Shown piece by piece: positions 36,726-46,671 of a stretch of 64,000 nucleotides of DNA. The notes below the pieces were generated by a model. The model did no database searches. It saw only the letters and a list, made by a program, of their open reading frames with translations, and was not told the DNA's origin. The DNA lies in NCBI RefSeq assembly GCF_015637705.1, contig NZ_JADOBE010000005.1, forward strand, positions 1-64,000, read 5' to 3'. Within the stretch, counting starts at the first letter, position 1, and each line of letters starts with the position of its first letter. The position numbers were made by a program, and so were the translations under genes. Source of the stretch: Pseudomonas sp. N040. Its GTDB lineage: Bacteria > Pseudomonadota > Gammaproteobacteria > Pseudomonadales > Pseudomonadaceae.

Positions 36726-37901
36726 TCAGTTGAACAGTTCGAAGAAGAACAGGCGGATGGCATCCCACAGGCGGTGGAACAGGCTGCCTTCCGCCACGGC
36801 TTCCAGCGCAACCAGGTTGGCCGTGTGTACGACCTGCCCGTCGAGCTTGAGTTCAACCTTGCCGACGGTTGCGCCCTGGGCCAGCGGGGCCACCAGCAGC
36901 GGGTCGATGACCAGGCCGGCCTGGAGTTTTTCCAGCTGGCCTTTGGGCAGGGTCAGGGTCAGGTCCTGCGCCAGCCCGATCTTGACCTGCTCGCTGGCGC
37001 CTTTCCAGACCTTGGCCTGGGCCAGTTCCTGGTTCTTCTGGTAGAAGGTCTTGCTCTCGAAGAAGCGGAAGCCGTAGGTCAGCAGCTTCTGCGTCTCGGC
37101 GGCGCGGGCGGACTCGCTGGCGGTACCGAACACGGCGGCGATCAGGCGGGTGCCATCGCGTACCGCCGAAGCTACCAGGCAGTAGCCGGCCTCGGCGGTG
37201 TGCCCGGTCTTCAGGCCGTCGACGGTCTTGTCGCGGTACAGCAGCAGGTTGCGGTTGCCCTGCTTGATGTTGTTCCAGGTGTAGTCTTTCTGCGCGTAGA
37301 TGGCGTAGTGCGCCGGGTCCACGGTGATGATCGCGCGCGCCAGCTTGGCCATGTCATGGGCGCTGGAGTAATGCTCGGGGTCCGGCAGGCCGGTGGCATT
37401 CATGAAGTGCGAATTCTGCAGGTCGAGCTGTTGCGCGGTCTTGTTCATCAGGTCGGCGAAGGCTTCCTCGCTGCCGGCGATGTATTCGCCGAGGGCGATG
37501 CTGGCGTCATTGCCGGACTGGATGATGATGCCGTGCAGCAGGGCGTCCACCGGCACCTGGCTGTTCAGCGGCAGGAACATGGTCGAGCCGCCGGAGGCGG
37601 CACCGCCGTTGCGCCAGGCGTGCTCGCTGATCGGTACCGGATCCTGTTCGCCGATCTCGCCGGAGCGGATCTTCAGGGTGCCGATGTAGGCGGTCATCAG
37701 CTTGGTCAGGCTGGCCGGCGGCAGGCGCTGGTCACCGTTGTTTTCCACCAGCACCTGGCCGCTGGCGGCGTCCATCAGCACGTAGGACTTGGCCGCCAGT
37801 TGTGGCGGCGCCGGGATGGCGATGGCGGCTTGCACCTGGCTGGTGGCGAGGAAGAGCGAAGCAAGCAGGGTCAGGCGTTGCGCAAAGCTGGTGATGTTCA
37901 T
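36726..37901 (-). CDS. dacA: D-alanyl-D-alanine carboxypeptidase (PBP5)
   Basis: At 391 aa it is a typical class C low-molecular-mass PBP. A signal peptide ends near VQAA (residue 25). The three penicillin-binding motifs are S64-L-T-K67, S129-G-N131 and K231-T-G233. A C-terminal beta-rich domain and a terminal amphipathic stretch ([18 protein letters not shown]) likely anchor it to the membrane. It trims the terminal D-Ala of peptidoglycan pentapeptides in the periplasm. It lies downstream of rlpA with a 41-nt gap. P. aeruginosa calls this gene dacC. Confidence 0.96.
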   Translation of the reverse strand: MNITSFAQRLTLLASLFLATSQVQAAIAIPAPPQLAAKSYVLMDAASGQVLVENNGDQRLPPASLTKLMTAYIGTLKIRSGEIGEQDPVPISEHAWRNGGAASGGSTMFLPLNSQVPVDALLHGIIIQSGNDASIALGEYIAGSEEAFADLMNKTAQQLDLQNSHFMNATGLPDPEHYSSAHDMAKLARAIITVDPAHYAIYAQKDYTWNNIKQGNRNLLLYRDKTVDGLKTGHTAEAGYCLVASAVRDGTRLIAAVFGTASESARAAETQKLLTYGFRFFESKTFYQKNQELAQAKVWKGASEQVKIGLAQDLTLTLPKGQLEKLQAGLVIDPLLVAPLAQGATVGKVELKLDGQVVHTANLVALEAVAEGSLFHRLWDAIRLFFFELFN

Positions 37902-37942
37902 CCGGTTCTCTGAGGTGGCTGATGGTGTGAAGTGGCTGGTGC

Positions 37943-38941
37943 TCAGGGGCGCACCAGGGTCGGCTGGCCGAGGTTGGCCAGGCGAATGCTGTTCTGCAGT
38001 TGCTGTGCTTCATCCGGCGTGCTGATCGGCCCCAGGCGTACCCGGTGCAGGATTTGCTGGTTGAGCGTCACCGAGCTGATAAAAACCGGGGCAGCGGCCA
38101 TCTGACTCAGCTTGTCCTTGAGGAGTTCCGCAGCGTCGGGGTTGGCGAAGGCTCCAACCTGGAGAAACAGGCCAGACACTGCGGCTGAAGCGTTTTTTTT
38201 TGAGTCGATCTGCGCCGGCAGCACGGCGGCGGCATGCTGCTCCGGCGGCGGCGTGTACTGCTCGATCTGCATGGGCTGCGCGGGCGCGGCGGGTTGCGCG
38301 GCCGGGGCCGCCGCCAGCTTCGGCGGGGCCATCATCAGCGGCACCGGGCGGCCCTGCTGCGCCCACCACTGCTCGGGGTCGATGCCCTCGACCTGCACGC
38401 GCGCCGTGCCGACTTCGGCATAGCCGAGCTTCTTCGCCGCGGCGAAGGACAGGTCGATGATGCGGTCGGAATAGAACGGGCCGCGGTCATTCACCCGCAG
38501 CACCACGCTCTTGCCGTTGTCCAGGTTGGTGACCCGCACATAGCTGGGCAGGGGCAGGGTCTTGTGCGCCGCGGTCATGCCGTACAGGTCATAGGCCTCG
38601 CCGTTGGCGGTGGCCTGGCCATGGAACTTGGTGCCATACCAGGACGCGGTACCGGTGGCCCGGTAGCGCCGCGCATCATTCATCGGGTAGTAGGTCTTGC
38701 CCATGACACTGTACGGGCTGGCCTTGTACTTGCCGTAATGCGGCATCGGCACGGCGTCGGGGATGCGCGACACGTCGACGTCCCACCAGGGCGCGCCATC
38801 GCGGTGCGGCTGCGAATAATCGGCAGGCCCCGACAGGCCGCCAGATCCCGGTTGAACCGGCTCCGGTGCGCGGCTGCTGGTACAGCTGGCCAGCAGCAGG
38901 CCGAGCAGGCCCAGTGCGGCAAGGCGGGCGGCTCCGCTCAT
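37943..38941 (-). CDS. rlpA: RlpA-type septal lytic lipoprotein
   Basis: This 332-aa protein starts at 38941 with a lipoprotein signal MSGAARLAALGLLGLLLASC (Cys near residue 20). The double-psi beta-barrel domain is about 85-185 (GTASWYGTKFHGQATANGE, PLPSYVRVTNL, VNDRGPFYSDRIIDLS with the catalytic Asp). A Pro/Ala-rich linker leads to a C-terminal SPOR domain (about 255-330) that binds denuded septal glycan. In P. aeruginosa RlpA cleaves glycan lacking stem peptides. The start overlaps mltB by one base (TGATG). A run of nine A on the coding strand (38194-38202 as T on +) encodes Lys-Lys-Asn just before the SPOR domain. Confidence 0.95.
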   Translation of the reverse strand: MSGAARLAALGLLGLLLASCTSSRAPEPVQPGSGGLSGPADYSQPHRDGAPWWDVDVSRIPDAVPMPHYGKYKASPYSVMGKTYYPMNDARRYRATGTASWYGTKFHGQATANGEAYDLYGMTAAHKTLPLPSYVRVTNLDNGKSVVLRVNDRGPFYSDRIIDLSFAAAKKLGYAEVGTARVQVEGIDPEQWWAQQGRPVPLMMAPPKLAAAPAAQPAAPAQPMQIEQYTPPPEQHAAAVLPAQIDSKKNASAAVSGLFLQVGAFANPDAAELLKDKLSQMAAAPVFISSVTLNQQILHRVRLGPISTPDEAQQLQNSIRLANLGQPTLVRP

Positions 38942-39954
38942 CAAGGCGTTCCTTTGGCTTGCAGCAGGGCCTGGGACAGTTGGTAAACCGCCATGGCATA
39001 CATCGGGCTGCGGTTGTAGCGGGTGATTGTGTAGAAGTTTGGCAGGCCGAGCCAGTATTCCTCGCCCTCGGCACCCTCGAAGCGGAAGGCGGTGACTTTC
39101 AGGTCGTCGGCAACCGGCGTGCTGCTGGTCCAGCCCAGTTCGCGCAACTGGCGCATGGTCAGCTGCGGCTCGATACCGACCGTCAGGCCTTCGGCGGCCT
39201 GCGCGCCGCTGACGCTGGCACGGCTGACCACGGCGTCGCCCTGGGTCCAGCCGTGCTGCTTGAAGTAGTTGGCGACGCTGCCGATGGCATCGACCGGATT
39301 GTTCCAGATGTCGATATGGCCATCGCCGTCAAAGTCCACGGCATAGGCGCGGAAGCTGCTCGGCATGAATTGCGGCAGGCCCATGGCGCCGGCGTAGGAG
39401 CCCTTGACCGAGAGCGGATCGACCTGTTCCTGGCGGGCCAGCAGGAGGAACTCCTTGAGCTGCTGGCAGAAGAACGCCGAACGCGGCGGGTAGTCGAAGC
39501 ACAGGGTGGCCAGCGCATCCACCACCCGCCAGCTGCCGGTGTTGCCGCCGTAAAAGGTTTCCACGCCGATGATCGCGACAATCGCCTGGGCCGGTACGCC
39601 ATATTCCGCTTCGGCCCGCGCTAGGGCGGTGGCGTGCTGCTGCCAGAAGGTCACGCCCTTGCTGATCCGCGCATCGGTGATGAAGATCGGCCGATACTCC
39701 TTCCACGGCTTGACCTTCTCGGCCGGACGCGAGATGGCGTCGAGAATCGCCTGCTTGCGCTCGGCGGCGCTGAACACGGCAACCAGCTGTTCTTCGGCAA
39801 AGCCATGCTCGCGGGTCATCTCGCTGACCAGTGCCGCGGCTTGCGGCGAGTCCTGGTAGTTCCCGGCCAGCACCGCGCTGCCCGGCAGCAGGGTCAGCGT
39901 GCCGAGCAGGAGCTTGCAGAGGATTTGGCGCGCGGGTTCTGGCATTGAAGGCAT
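38941..39954 (-). CDS. mltB: Membrane-bound lytic murein transglycosylase B
   Basis: The 337-aa protein starts at ATG 39954 (6 nt after the rodA stop); ATG 39945 is an equal alternative. An N-terminal hydrophobic signal (ILCKLLLGTLTLLPGSAVLA) precedes the lytic transglycosylase domain, with the catalytic Glu in IIGVETFYGGNTG, the follow-up SYAGAMGLPQFMPSSF, and WNNPVDAIGSVANYF. It cleaves glycan with formation of 1,6-anhydro-muramyl ends. It corresponds to SltB1 of P. aeruginosa by position and length. Ala-Gly lies at the predicted signal peptidase site, so it may be soluble periplasmic. Confidence 0.94.
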   Translation of the reverse strand: MPSMPEPARQILCKLLLGTLTLLPGSAVLAGNYQDSPQAAALVSEMTREHGFAEEQLVAVFSAAERKQAILDAISRPAEKVKPWKEYRPIFITDARISKGVTFWQQHATALARAEAEYGVPAQAIVAIIGVETFYGGNTGSWRVVDALATLCFDYPPRSAFFCQQLKEFLLLARQEQVDPLSVKGSYAGAMGLPQFMPSSFRAYAVDFDGDGHIDIWNNPVDAIGSVANYFKQHGWTQGDAVVSRASVSGAQAAEGLTVGIEPQLTMRQLRELGWTSSTPVADDLKVTAFRFEGAEGEEYWLGLPNFYTITRYNRSPMYAMAVYQLSQALLQAKGTP

Positions 39955-39959
39955 TCTCG

Positions 39960-41105
39960 TTAGACCTGGGCAATCCATTTGCGGTGGGTGTGAATCGACA
40001 TCAGTATCCCGAAACTGCTCAGCAGGGTCACCAGCGAGGTGCCGCCATAGCTGATGAAGGGCAGCGGCACGCCGACCACCGGAAGCAGTCCGCTGACCAT
40101 GCCGATGTTAACAAACACGTAGACAAAGAAGGTCATGGTCAGGCCACCGGCCAGCAGCTTACCAAACAGCGTCTGTGCCTGCGCGGTGATGTACAGGCCG
40201 CGCGCGATCAGCAGCAGGTAGACCAGCAGCAGCAGGCAGACGCCGACCATGCCGAACTCTTCGCCGAGTACGGCAATGATAAAGTCGGTATGGCTTTCCG
40301 GCAAAAAGTCCAGGTGGGACTGGGTGCCGAGCAGCCAGCCCTTGCCCCAGACGCCGCCGGAGCCGATCGCGGCTTTCGACTGGATGATGTTCCAGCCGGT
40401 GCCCAGCGGGTCGCTCTCCGGGTCGAGGAAGGTGGTGATGCGCTGCTTCTGGTATTCGCGCAGGACGAAGAACCACATGCCGATCGCGACGGGCACCACC
40501 GCGGCGATGGCACCGATGATCCAGCGCCATTGCAGGCCGGCCATGAACAGCACGAAACCGCCCGAGGCGAGGATCAGCAGGGCCGTGCCCAGGTCCGGTT
40601 GCAGCAGGATCAGCACGAAGGGGATGCCGATCAGCAGCAGCGTCACCACGATGTGTTTCAGGTTGGGCGGCAGGCTGCGCGAGGCCAGGTACCAGGCGAT
40701 GCTGGCCGGCATGATGATCTTCATGAATTCCGAGGGCTGGAAGCGCATCACCCCGCCGATGTTGATCCAGCGCGTGGCGCCCATGGCGGTGTGGCCGGCC
40801 AGTTCCACCGCCAGCAGCAGGCCGACGCCGGCCAGATAGGCCAGCGGCACCCAGCGTGCCATGAAGCGTGGCTCGATCTGCGCAATGATGCACATGCCGA
40901 GCAGGCCGATGCCGAAGGAGCCGGCCTGTTTCAGCAGCAGATCGAGGTTCTTGCCGCTGGCCGAGTAGAGGATGAACAGGCTGCTGCTGGCGAGTGCCAG
41001 CAGGATCAGCAGCAGCCAGCCGTCGATATGCAGCTTCTGCAGCAGGCTGGCGCGCCGGCGCAGCACGTCTTCAGTGGACAGGGTGCGGTCAAAATTGCCA
41101 TTCAT
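39960..41105 (-). CDS. rodA: Rod-shape peptidoglycan glycosyltransferase RodA
   Basis: The 381-aa protein has about ten membrane helices. SEDS-family marks include QPSEFMKIIMPASIAWYLA, LQPDLGTALLILASG, the periplasmic loop with LLGTQSHLDFLPESHTDFIIAVLGEEFG, and the final GGTSLVTLLSSFGIL. It polymerises glycan with PBP2 during lateral wall growth. Its ATG overlaps mrdA by 4 nt, so the polymerase and its transpeptidase partner are coupled. Confidence 0.97.
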   Translation of the reverse strand: MNGNFDRTLSTEDVLRRRASLLQKLHIDGWLLLILLALASSSLFILYSASGKNLDLLLKQAGSFGIGLLGMCIIAQIEPRFMARWVPLAYLAGVGLLLAVELAGHTAMGATRWINIGGVMRFQPSEFMKIIMPASIAWYLASRSLPPNLKHIVVTLLLIGIPFVLILLQPDLGTALLILASGGFVLFMAGLQWRWIIGAIAAVVPVAIGMWFFVLREYQKQRITTFLDPESDPLGTGWNIIQSKAAIGSGGVWGKGWLLGTQSHLDFLPESHTDFIIAVLGEEFGMVGVCLLLLVYLLLIARGLYITAQAQTLFGKLLAGGLTMTFFVYVFVNIGMVSGLLPVVGVPLPFISYGGTSLVTLLSSFGILMSIHTHRKWIAQV

Positions 41106-42994
41106 GGCGCGCTGCTCCCGGCTGCCAGGTCTGGCATGCTGCGGTACTCGGCTTTCAGCTGGCCCTGCTCGTCGAGCAGCCAGGTATCCAGCACCTGTTT
41201 GACGATCGGGGCGGCCACGCCGGAACCGGACTCGCCGTTCTCGACCATCACCGCCACGGCGATTTGTGGGCTTTCCGCTGGGGCAAAGGCAACGAACAGG
41301 GCGTGGTCGCGATGCCGTTCGTTGAGCTTGGAGCGGTCATATTTCTCGCCCTGCTTGATCGCCACCACCTGGGCGGTGCCGCTCTTGCCGGCGATCCGGT
41401 AGGCCGCCGTGGCGCCGACCTTGGCCGCCGTGCCGCGCGGGCCGTGCATCACCTGCTCCATGCCGAAACGCGAGTAATCCCAGAGTTTCGGATCGCGCAA
41501 TTCGATGTCCGGCATGGGGTTGGGGTCAACCGGGGCCTGCTCGCCCACCATTTTCGCCAGGTGCGGGCGCACCCACTTGCCGCGGGTGGCCATCAGGCTG
41601 GCGGCCTGCGCCAATTGCAGCGGGGTGGTTTGCATGTAGCCCTGGCCGATGCCGAGGATCAGGGTCTCCCCCGGGTACCAGGGTTGCCGGTAGCGCGCGC
41701 GTTTCCACTCGCGCGAGGGCATCAGCCCGGCGGATTCCTCGAACAGGTCCAGCGAGACCTTCTGGCCGATGCCGAAGCGGCTCAGGTAGTCGTGCAGGCG
41801 GTCGACGCCGAGCTTGTGCGCCACATCGTAAAAGTAGGTGTCGTTGGAGCGCATGATGGCCCACTCCAGGTTGACCGAGCCGTCACCGTCGCGGTTCCAG
41901 TTGCGGTATTTGTGACTGTGGCCGGGTAGCTGGTAGAAGCCGGGGTCGTAGACCCGGCTCGACGGGGTGATCACGCCGGCATCCAGGCCGGCGACGGCGA
42001 CCATCGGCTTGATCGTCGAGCCGGGCGGATACAGGCCGCGCAGCACGCGGTTGAACAGCGGGCGATCGATCGAGTCGCGCAGTTCCTTGTAGGCATTGAA
42101 ACCGATGCCGGTGACGAACGGGTTGGGGTCGAAGGCGGGCACGCTGACCATGGCGAGGATGTCGCCGGTCGCCGGCTGGATCGCCACCAGTGCCCCGCGC
42201 CGGCCGCTGAGTGCCGCTTCCCCCGCGGCCTGCAGGCGCGAGTCGATGGTCAGGTGCAGGTCCTTGCCGTTGATCGGGTCGGTCCGCTTGAGCACGCGCA
42301 GCACCCGGCCGCGGGCATTGGTTTCGACTTCCTCGTAACCCACCGAGCCGTGCAGGTCGGCTTCATAGAAGCGCTCGATGCCGGTCTTGCCGATGTGGTG
42401 GGTGCCACTGTAGTTGACCGGGTCGAGTTTCTGCAGTTCCTGCTCGTTGATCCGGCCGACATAGCCCACCGAGTGCGCGTAGCTGGCGCCCCGCGGGTAA
42501 TGCCGCACCAGCCGCGCGCTGATTTCCACGCCGGGCAGGCGGAACTGGTTGACCGAGATCCGCGCGATCTGCTCCTCGCTCAGCTCGAACTGGATGGGCA
42601 CCGGCTCGAAGGGGCGGCGGCCCTGCTTCATGCGCTTGTCGTAGAGCGCGCGTTCCTCGGCGGTCAGCTCCAGCACTTCGCTCAGGGTGTCGAGAATCGC
42701 CGGCCAGTCCTTGGCCCGCTCGCGGGTCACCGTGAGGCTGAAGCTGGGCCGGTTGTCGGCGATGATCACGCCGTTGCGGTCATAGATCAGGCCGCGGGTC
42801 GGCGGGATCGGCTGCACATGCACCCGGTTGTTTTCCGACAGAGTGACATGCTGCTGGTATTGCACCACCTGCAGGAAATACATGCGCGCGACCAGCGCAA
42901 CGCTCAGCAGCAGGACGAATACAGCACCGGCGAGCACGCGCCGCCGTACCAGGCGGTCGTCCTTCTCGTGGTCCTTCAGCTGTATCTGCGGCAT
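41102..42994 (-). CDS. mrdA: Penicillin-binding protein 2 (peptidoglycan transpeptidase)
   Basis: At 630 aa the protein has a short cytoplasmic N-terminus, one membrane anchor (about residues 22-42), a non-penicillin-binding dimerisation domain starting PTRGLIYDRNG, and the transpeptidase domain with the acylated serine S326 in STIKP. SNDTYFYDVAH (SxN-type) and KSGTAQVV (KTG-type) follow. It crosslinks lateral-wall peptidoglycan with RodA. It is called pbpA in P. aeruginosa. It precedes rodA in the operon and follows rlmH by 22 nt. Confidence 0.97.
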   Translation of the reverse strand: MPQIQLKDHEKDDRLVRRRVLAGAVFVLLLSVALVARMYFLQVVQYQQHVTLSENNRVHVQPIPPTRGLIYDRNGVIIADNRPSFSLTVTRERAKDWPAILDTLSEVLELTAEERALYDKRMKQGRRPFEPVPIQFELSEEQIARISVNQFRLPGVEISARLVRHYPRGASYAHSVGYVGRINEQELQKLDPVNYSGTHHIGKTGIERFYEADLHGSVGYEEVETNARGRVLRVLKRTDPINGKDLHLTIDSRLQAAGEAALSGRRGALVAIQPATGDILAMVSVPAFDPNPFVTGIGFNAYKELRDSIDRPLFNRVLRGLYPPGSTIKPMVAVAGLDAGVITPSSRVYDPGFYQLPGHSHKYRNWNRDGDGSVNLEWAIMRSNDTYFYDVAHKLGVDRLHDYLSRFGIGQKVSLDLFEESAGLMPSREWKRARYRQPWYPGETLILGIGQGYMQTTPLQLAQAASLMATRGKWVRPHLAKMVGEQAPVDPNPMPDIELRDPKLWDYSRFGMEQVMHGPRGTAAKVGATAAYRIAGKSGTAQVVAIKQGEKYDRSKLNERHRDHALFVAFAPAESPQIAVAVMVENGESGSGVAAPIVKQVLDTWLLDEQGQLKAEYRSMPDLAAGSSAP

Positions 42995-43016
42995 GGGTCA
43001 ACGGAACCGGTTGGCT

Positions 43017-43484
43017 TCACTTGTGATAGGGGTGCCCGGACAGCAGGGTCCAGGCGCGGTACAGCTGCTCGCCCACCAGGATGCGCACCAGCGGGTGTGG
43101 CAGGGTCAGGGCCGACAGCGACCAGCGTTGCTCGCTGCGCGCGCAGACTTCCGCGGCCAGCCCTTCGGGGCCGCCGACCAGCAGGTTGACGTTGCGCGCC
43201 TCGAGGCGCCAGCGCTGCAGTTCGCCGGCCAGCTGCTCGGTGCTCCAGGCACGGCCTTCGACCTCCAGGGTGACGATGCGTTCCCCCGGCTGCACCCTGG
43301 CCAGCATGGCTTCGCCTTCCTGGCGGATCAGCCGTGCCACGTCGGCATTCTTGCCGCGGGTATGCAGCGGGATTTCCACCAGTTCGAGCGGCAGCTCGGG
43401 CGGCAGGCGCCTGGCATATTCCTGCCAGCCATCCTCCACCCAGCGCGGCATCTTCGAGCCGACGGCGATCAGCCGGATACGCAC
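43017..43484 (-). CDS. rlmH: 23S rRNA pseudouridine-1915 N3-methyltransferase RlmH
   Basis: At 155 aa it matches RlmH length. It opens [19 protein letters not shown] and carries the SPOUT knot: LLVGGPEGL and [23 protein letters not shown], ending GHPYHK. It methylates pseudouridine at position 1915 of 23S rRNA in assembled ribosomes. It is immediately downstream of rsfS. Confidence 0.97.
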   Translation of the reverse strand: MRIRLIAVGSKMPRWVEDGWQEYARRLPPELPLELVEIPLHTRGKNADVARLIRQEGEAMLARVQPGERIVTLEVEGRAWSTEQLAGELQRWRLEARNVNLLVGGPEGLAAEVCARSEQRWSLSALTLPHPLVRILVGEQLYRAWTLLSGHPYHK

Positions 43485-43493
43485 TTGAGGAAC

Positions 43494-43871
43494 TTATTCC
43501 TGCTCGGGGCTGTGCTGCGCGCGGCTCTGCTCGGCGCCCTGCCACAGCCGCTCGAGGTCGTAGAACTGGCGGGTGGCGACCTGCATCACGTGCACCACCA
43601 CGTCGCCGAGGTCGAGCAGGGCCCATTCGCCACCGTCCAGACCTTCACTGCCGAGCGGGCGCACGCCCTGTTGCTTGACCTTTTCCAGCACATTGTCGGC
43701 CAGCGACTTCACATGCCGGCTGGAGGTGCCGCTGGCGATCACCATGAAGTCGGTGATGCTGGTCTTGCCGCGCACATCGATGGTGGTGATGTCCTGGGCC
43801 TTGAGGTCTTCCAGGGCGGCGATGGCGATCTGCACCAGTTGTTCATTTTGCATGGGTTGCTTGCTTTGCAT
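43494..43871 (-). CDS. rsfS: Ribosomal silencing factor RsfS
   Basis: The 125-aa protein starts at ATG 43871 with GAGGG 6 nt upstream. The family core [25 protein letters not shown] and [11 protein letters not shown] are present, followed by a Gln/Glu-rich tail. It binds L14 of the 50S subunit and blocks subunit joining in stationary phase or starvation. Placement between nadD and rlmH is the usual gammaproteobacterial order. Confidence 0.95.
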   Translation of the reverse strand: MQSKQPMQNEQLVQIAIAALEDLKAQDITTIDVRGKTSITDFMVIASGTSSRHVKSLADNVLEKVKQQGVRPLGSEGLDGGEWALLDLGDVVVHVMQVATRQFYDLERLWQGAEQSRAQHSPEQE

Positions 43872-43887
43872 GAGGAGCCCTCGTGAA

Positions 43888-44532
43888 TCAGTGTGACGCC
43901 CGGTACAGCCGGTGCGCATGGATATAAGTGAGTACCGCGTCCGGCAGCAGGAAGCGCGCCGAGCGGCCGGTGGCCAGCAGTTGACGGATCTGGGTCGCCG
44001 AGATCGCCAGGGGCGTCTGCCAGACAAAGGCGATCTTGCCGCCGGGGCCGGTAAGCGCCAGCGGGTCGCTGATGCTGCGGGCGGCGATCAGGTCGCGCAG
44101 CGCTTCGGGGGCTTCGGCATCGGCGTCCGGCCGTTGCAGGACCAGGAGGTGGCAATGGGTGAGCAGTTCTTCCCAGCGGTGCCAGCCGGGCAGGCCGCAG
44201 AAGGCATCCCAGCCGAGCAGCAGCAACAGCTGGTCATCGGCCTGCAGTTCAGCGCGCAGTGCCTCCAGCGTGTCGATGGTCCAGGACGGGCTGGCGCGCT
44301 GCAGTTCGCGGTCATCCAGCGTCAGCGGGGCGACCCCGGCGATCGCCAGCCTGACCATCGCCAGGCGGTCCGCCGCGCTTGCCTGCGGCGCGTCGCGATG
44401 CGGCGGACGGGCGCTGGGTACCAGCTTCAGCTCGTCCAGCTGCAGGCTTTCGGCGACTTCCAGCGCGGCACGCAGATGCCCGATATGAATCGGATCGAAG
44501 GTGCCACCGAGAATGCCGATTTTCCTGCCCAT
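43888..44532 (-). CDS. nadD: Nicotinate-mononucleotide adenylyltransferase
   Basis: At 214 aa it has the nucleotidyltransferase signature [15 protein letters not shown] (HxGH) at the start and [13 protein letters not shown] (SxTxxR-type) near the C-terminus. It makes deamido-NAD from NaMN and ATP. It overlaps proA by one base. Confidence 0.97.
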   Translation of the reverse strand: MGRKIGILGGTFDPIHIGHLRAALEVAESLQLDELKLVPSARPPHRDAPQASAADRLAMVRLAIAGVAPLTLDDRELQRASPSWTIDTLEALRAELQADDQLLLLLGWDAFCGLPGWHRWEELLTHCHLLVLQRPDADAEAPEALRDLIAARSISDPLALTGPGGKIAFVWQTPLAISATQIRQLLATGRSARFLLPDAVLTYIHAHRLYRASH

Positions 44533-45797
44533 CAGGTACGGATATGTCCGTCGCCGAACACCACGTATTTCTCGCTGGTCAGGCCATCCAGGCCGACCGG
44601 GCCGCGGGCGTGCAGCTTGTCGGTGGAAATGCCGATCTCCGCGCCCAGACCGTACTCGAAGCCGTCGGCAAAGCGCGTCGAGGCGTTGACCATTACCGAG
44701 CTGGAATCCACTTCGGTGAGGAAGCGCCGGGCGTCGCTGAAGTTCTCGGTGATGATCGCGTCGGTGTGCTGCGAGCCGTAGTGGTTGATGTGCGCGATGG
44801 CCGCATCCAGTGAGTCGACGATGCGGATGGCCAGAATGGCGTCGTTGTACTCGGCATGCCAGTCATCTTCGGTGGCTTCCAGCACGTCACTGCCGAGCAG
44901 GCTGCGGGTGCGTTCACAGCCACGCAGCTCTACCTGCTTGGCGCGATAAATCGCCGCCAGTGGCGGCAATACCTGGGCGGCGACCGCGGCATGCACCAGC
45001 AGGGTCTCCATGGTATTGCAGGGCGAGAAGCGCTGGGTCTTGGAGTTGTCCGCCACGCGAATGGCCTTGTCGAGGTTGGCGGCCACGTCGATATACACAT
45101 GGCAGACGCCGTCCAGATGCTTGATCACCGGCACCTTGGCCTCGCGGCTGATGCGCTCGATCAGGCCCTTGCCGCCGCGCGGCACGATCACGTCGACAAA
45201 CTCCGGCATGCTGATCAGCGCGCCCACGGCGGCGCGGTCGGTGGTCTGCACCACCTGTACCGCCGCCTCTGGCAGGCCGGCCTCGGCCAGACCGAGGGCC
45301 ACGCAGCGGGCAATCGCCTGGTTCGAGTGAATGGCTTCGGAGCCGCCGCGCAGGATGGTGGCGTTGCCGGATTTCAGGCACAGGCTGGCCGCATCGATGG
45401 TCACATTGGGGCGCGACTCGTAGATGATGCCGATCACACCCAGCGGTACGCGCATCTTGCCGACCTGAATTCCGGAAGGCATGTAGCGCATGTCGCGGAT
45501 TTCGCCGATCGGGTCGGGCAGGGCGGCGACCTGACGCAGGCCTTCGATCATGCCGTCGATGACTTTTGGGGTGAGTGCCAGACGGTCAAGCATGGCTTCG
45601 TCCAGGCCGTTGGCGCGGCCGGCGGCAAGATCGAGTTGATTGGCTTGCGCCAGCTCGGAGCGAGCAGCATCCAGCGCCGTGGCGGCGGCCTGCAGGGCGC
45701 GATTCTTCTGCGCCGTGCTGGCGCGCGCGAGCACCCGCGAAGCCTCGCGGGCGGCGCGGCCCAGGCGGGTCATGTAGTCGAGTACGGACTCGGTCAT
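44532..45797 (-). CDS. proA: Gamma-glutamyl phosphate reductase
   Basis: The 421-aa aldehyde-dehydrogenase-superfamily protein has an N-terminal [22 protein letters not shown], the central [23 protein letters not shown], and the catalytic Cys in [14 protein letters not shown]. It reduces gamma-glutamyl phosphate to glutamate semialdehyde in proline synthesis. It is first in the proA-nadD-rsfS-rlmH-mrdA-rodA-mltB-rlpA-dacA run, and divergent from mpg (166-nt gap). Confidence 0.97.
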   Translation of the reverse strand: MTESVLDYMTRLGRAAREASRVLARASTAQKNRALQAAATALDAARSELAQANQLDLAAGRANGLDEAMLDRLALTPKVIDGMIEGLRQVAALPDPIGEIRDMRYMPSGIQVGKMRVPLGVIGIIYESRPNVTIDAASLCLKSGNATILRGGSEAIHSNQAIARCVALGLAEAGLPEAAVQVVQTTDRAAVGALISMPEFVDVIVPRGGKGLIERISREAKVPVIKHLDGVCHVYIDVAANLDKAIRVADNSKTQRFSPCNTMETLLVHAAVAAQVLPPLAAIYRAKQVELRGCERTRSLLGSDVLEATEDDWHAEYNDAILAIRIVDSLDAAIAHINHYGSQHTDAIITENFSDARRFLTEVDSSSVMVNASTRFADGFEYGLGAEIGISTDKLHARGPVGLDGLTSEKYVVFGDGHIRT

Positions 45798-45963
45798 GGT
45801 CTTGGCTGTCTGGCTAATGGGAAAAAGGCGCCGATTATAGCCGTAGCGGGGCTATGCGCCCAGCATTGTCCGGCGGGCGGCACGCTTGCCTGGTGGCTGG
45901 CGGGGATTCGGCCGGCGCGCGTGGGCTGTTAAGCTTGCTCTTTTGCAGCTGCTGGATGAGTGC

Positions 45964-46671
45964 ATGTCCGCTTCCCTGTCGCCCCTGCGCCCGTCTGGCG
46001 CACTGCTTGATAGCCGTTTCTTTGCCCGCGATGCGCAACTGCTGGCGCGACAGTTGCTGGGCAAGGTGATTCGCCATCGCCTGGGTGATCTCTGGCTGGC
46101 TGCGCGGATCATCGAGACCGAGGCCTACTATGCGGCGGAGAAGGGCAGCCACGCTTCGCTCGGCTATACCGAGAAGCGGCGGGCGCTGTTTCTCGAGGGG
46201 GGCACCATCTACATGTATTACGCGCGTGGCGGCGATTCGCTGAACTTCAGCGCGCTGGGGGCGGGCAACGCGGTGCTGATCAAGTCGGCGCATCCCTGGC
46301 AGGATGCGCTGTCCGGCCCGGCCGCGCTGCAGCAGATGCTGCGCAACAATCCGGATGCCGGCGGCCGGCCGCGCCCACTGGCAAAGCTGTGCGCCGGGCA
46401 GACCCTGCTGTGTCGTGCGCTCGGGCTGAAAGTGCCGGAATGGAACGCCCGCGCACTCGATCCGGCGCGGCTGATTGTGGAGGATGTCGGCGAGCGCCCG
46501 CAGGCGATCATCCAGGCGCGCCGGCTGGGCATTCCGCAGGGCCGCGACGAACACCTGGCCTACCGCTTCGTCGATGCCGGCTATGCGCACTGCTGTACGC
46601 GCAATCCGCTGCGCCGCGGCCAGCAAGCCGGGCGCGACTACTGGTGGTGGCAGGAGCCGGCCGATGAGTGA
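45964..46671 (+). CDS. mpg: 3-methyladenine DNA glycosylase (AAG family)
   Basis: At 235 aa from ATG 45964, it has the AAG/MPG fold motifs LLGKVIRHRLG, ARIIETEAYYAAEKGSHASLGYTEKRRALF (with the catalytic Glu of the ETEAY motif), GGTIYMYYARGGDSLNFS and VLIKSAHP. It excises alkylated purines such as 3-methyladenine and hypoxanthine. The ribosome-binding site is weak (GATGAG). It overlaps the next gene by 8 nt. Confidence 0.92.
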   Translation: MSASLSPLRPSGALLDSRFFARDAQLLARQLLGKVIRHRLGDLWLAARIIETEAYYAAEKGSHASLGYTEKRRALFLEGGTIYMYYARGGDSLNFSALGAGNAVLIKSAHPWQDALSGPAALQQMLRNNPDAGGRPRPLAKLCAGQTLLCRALGLKVPEWNARALDPARLIVEDVGERPQAIIQARRLGIPQGRDEHLAYRFVDAGYAHCCTRNPLRRGQQAGRDYWWWQEPADE

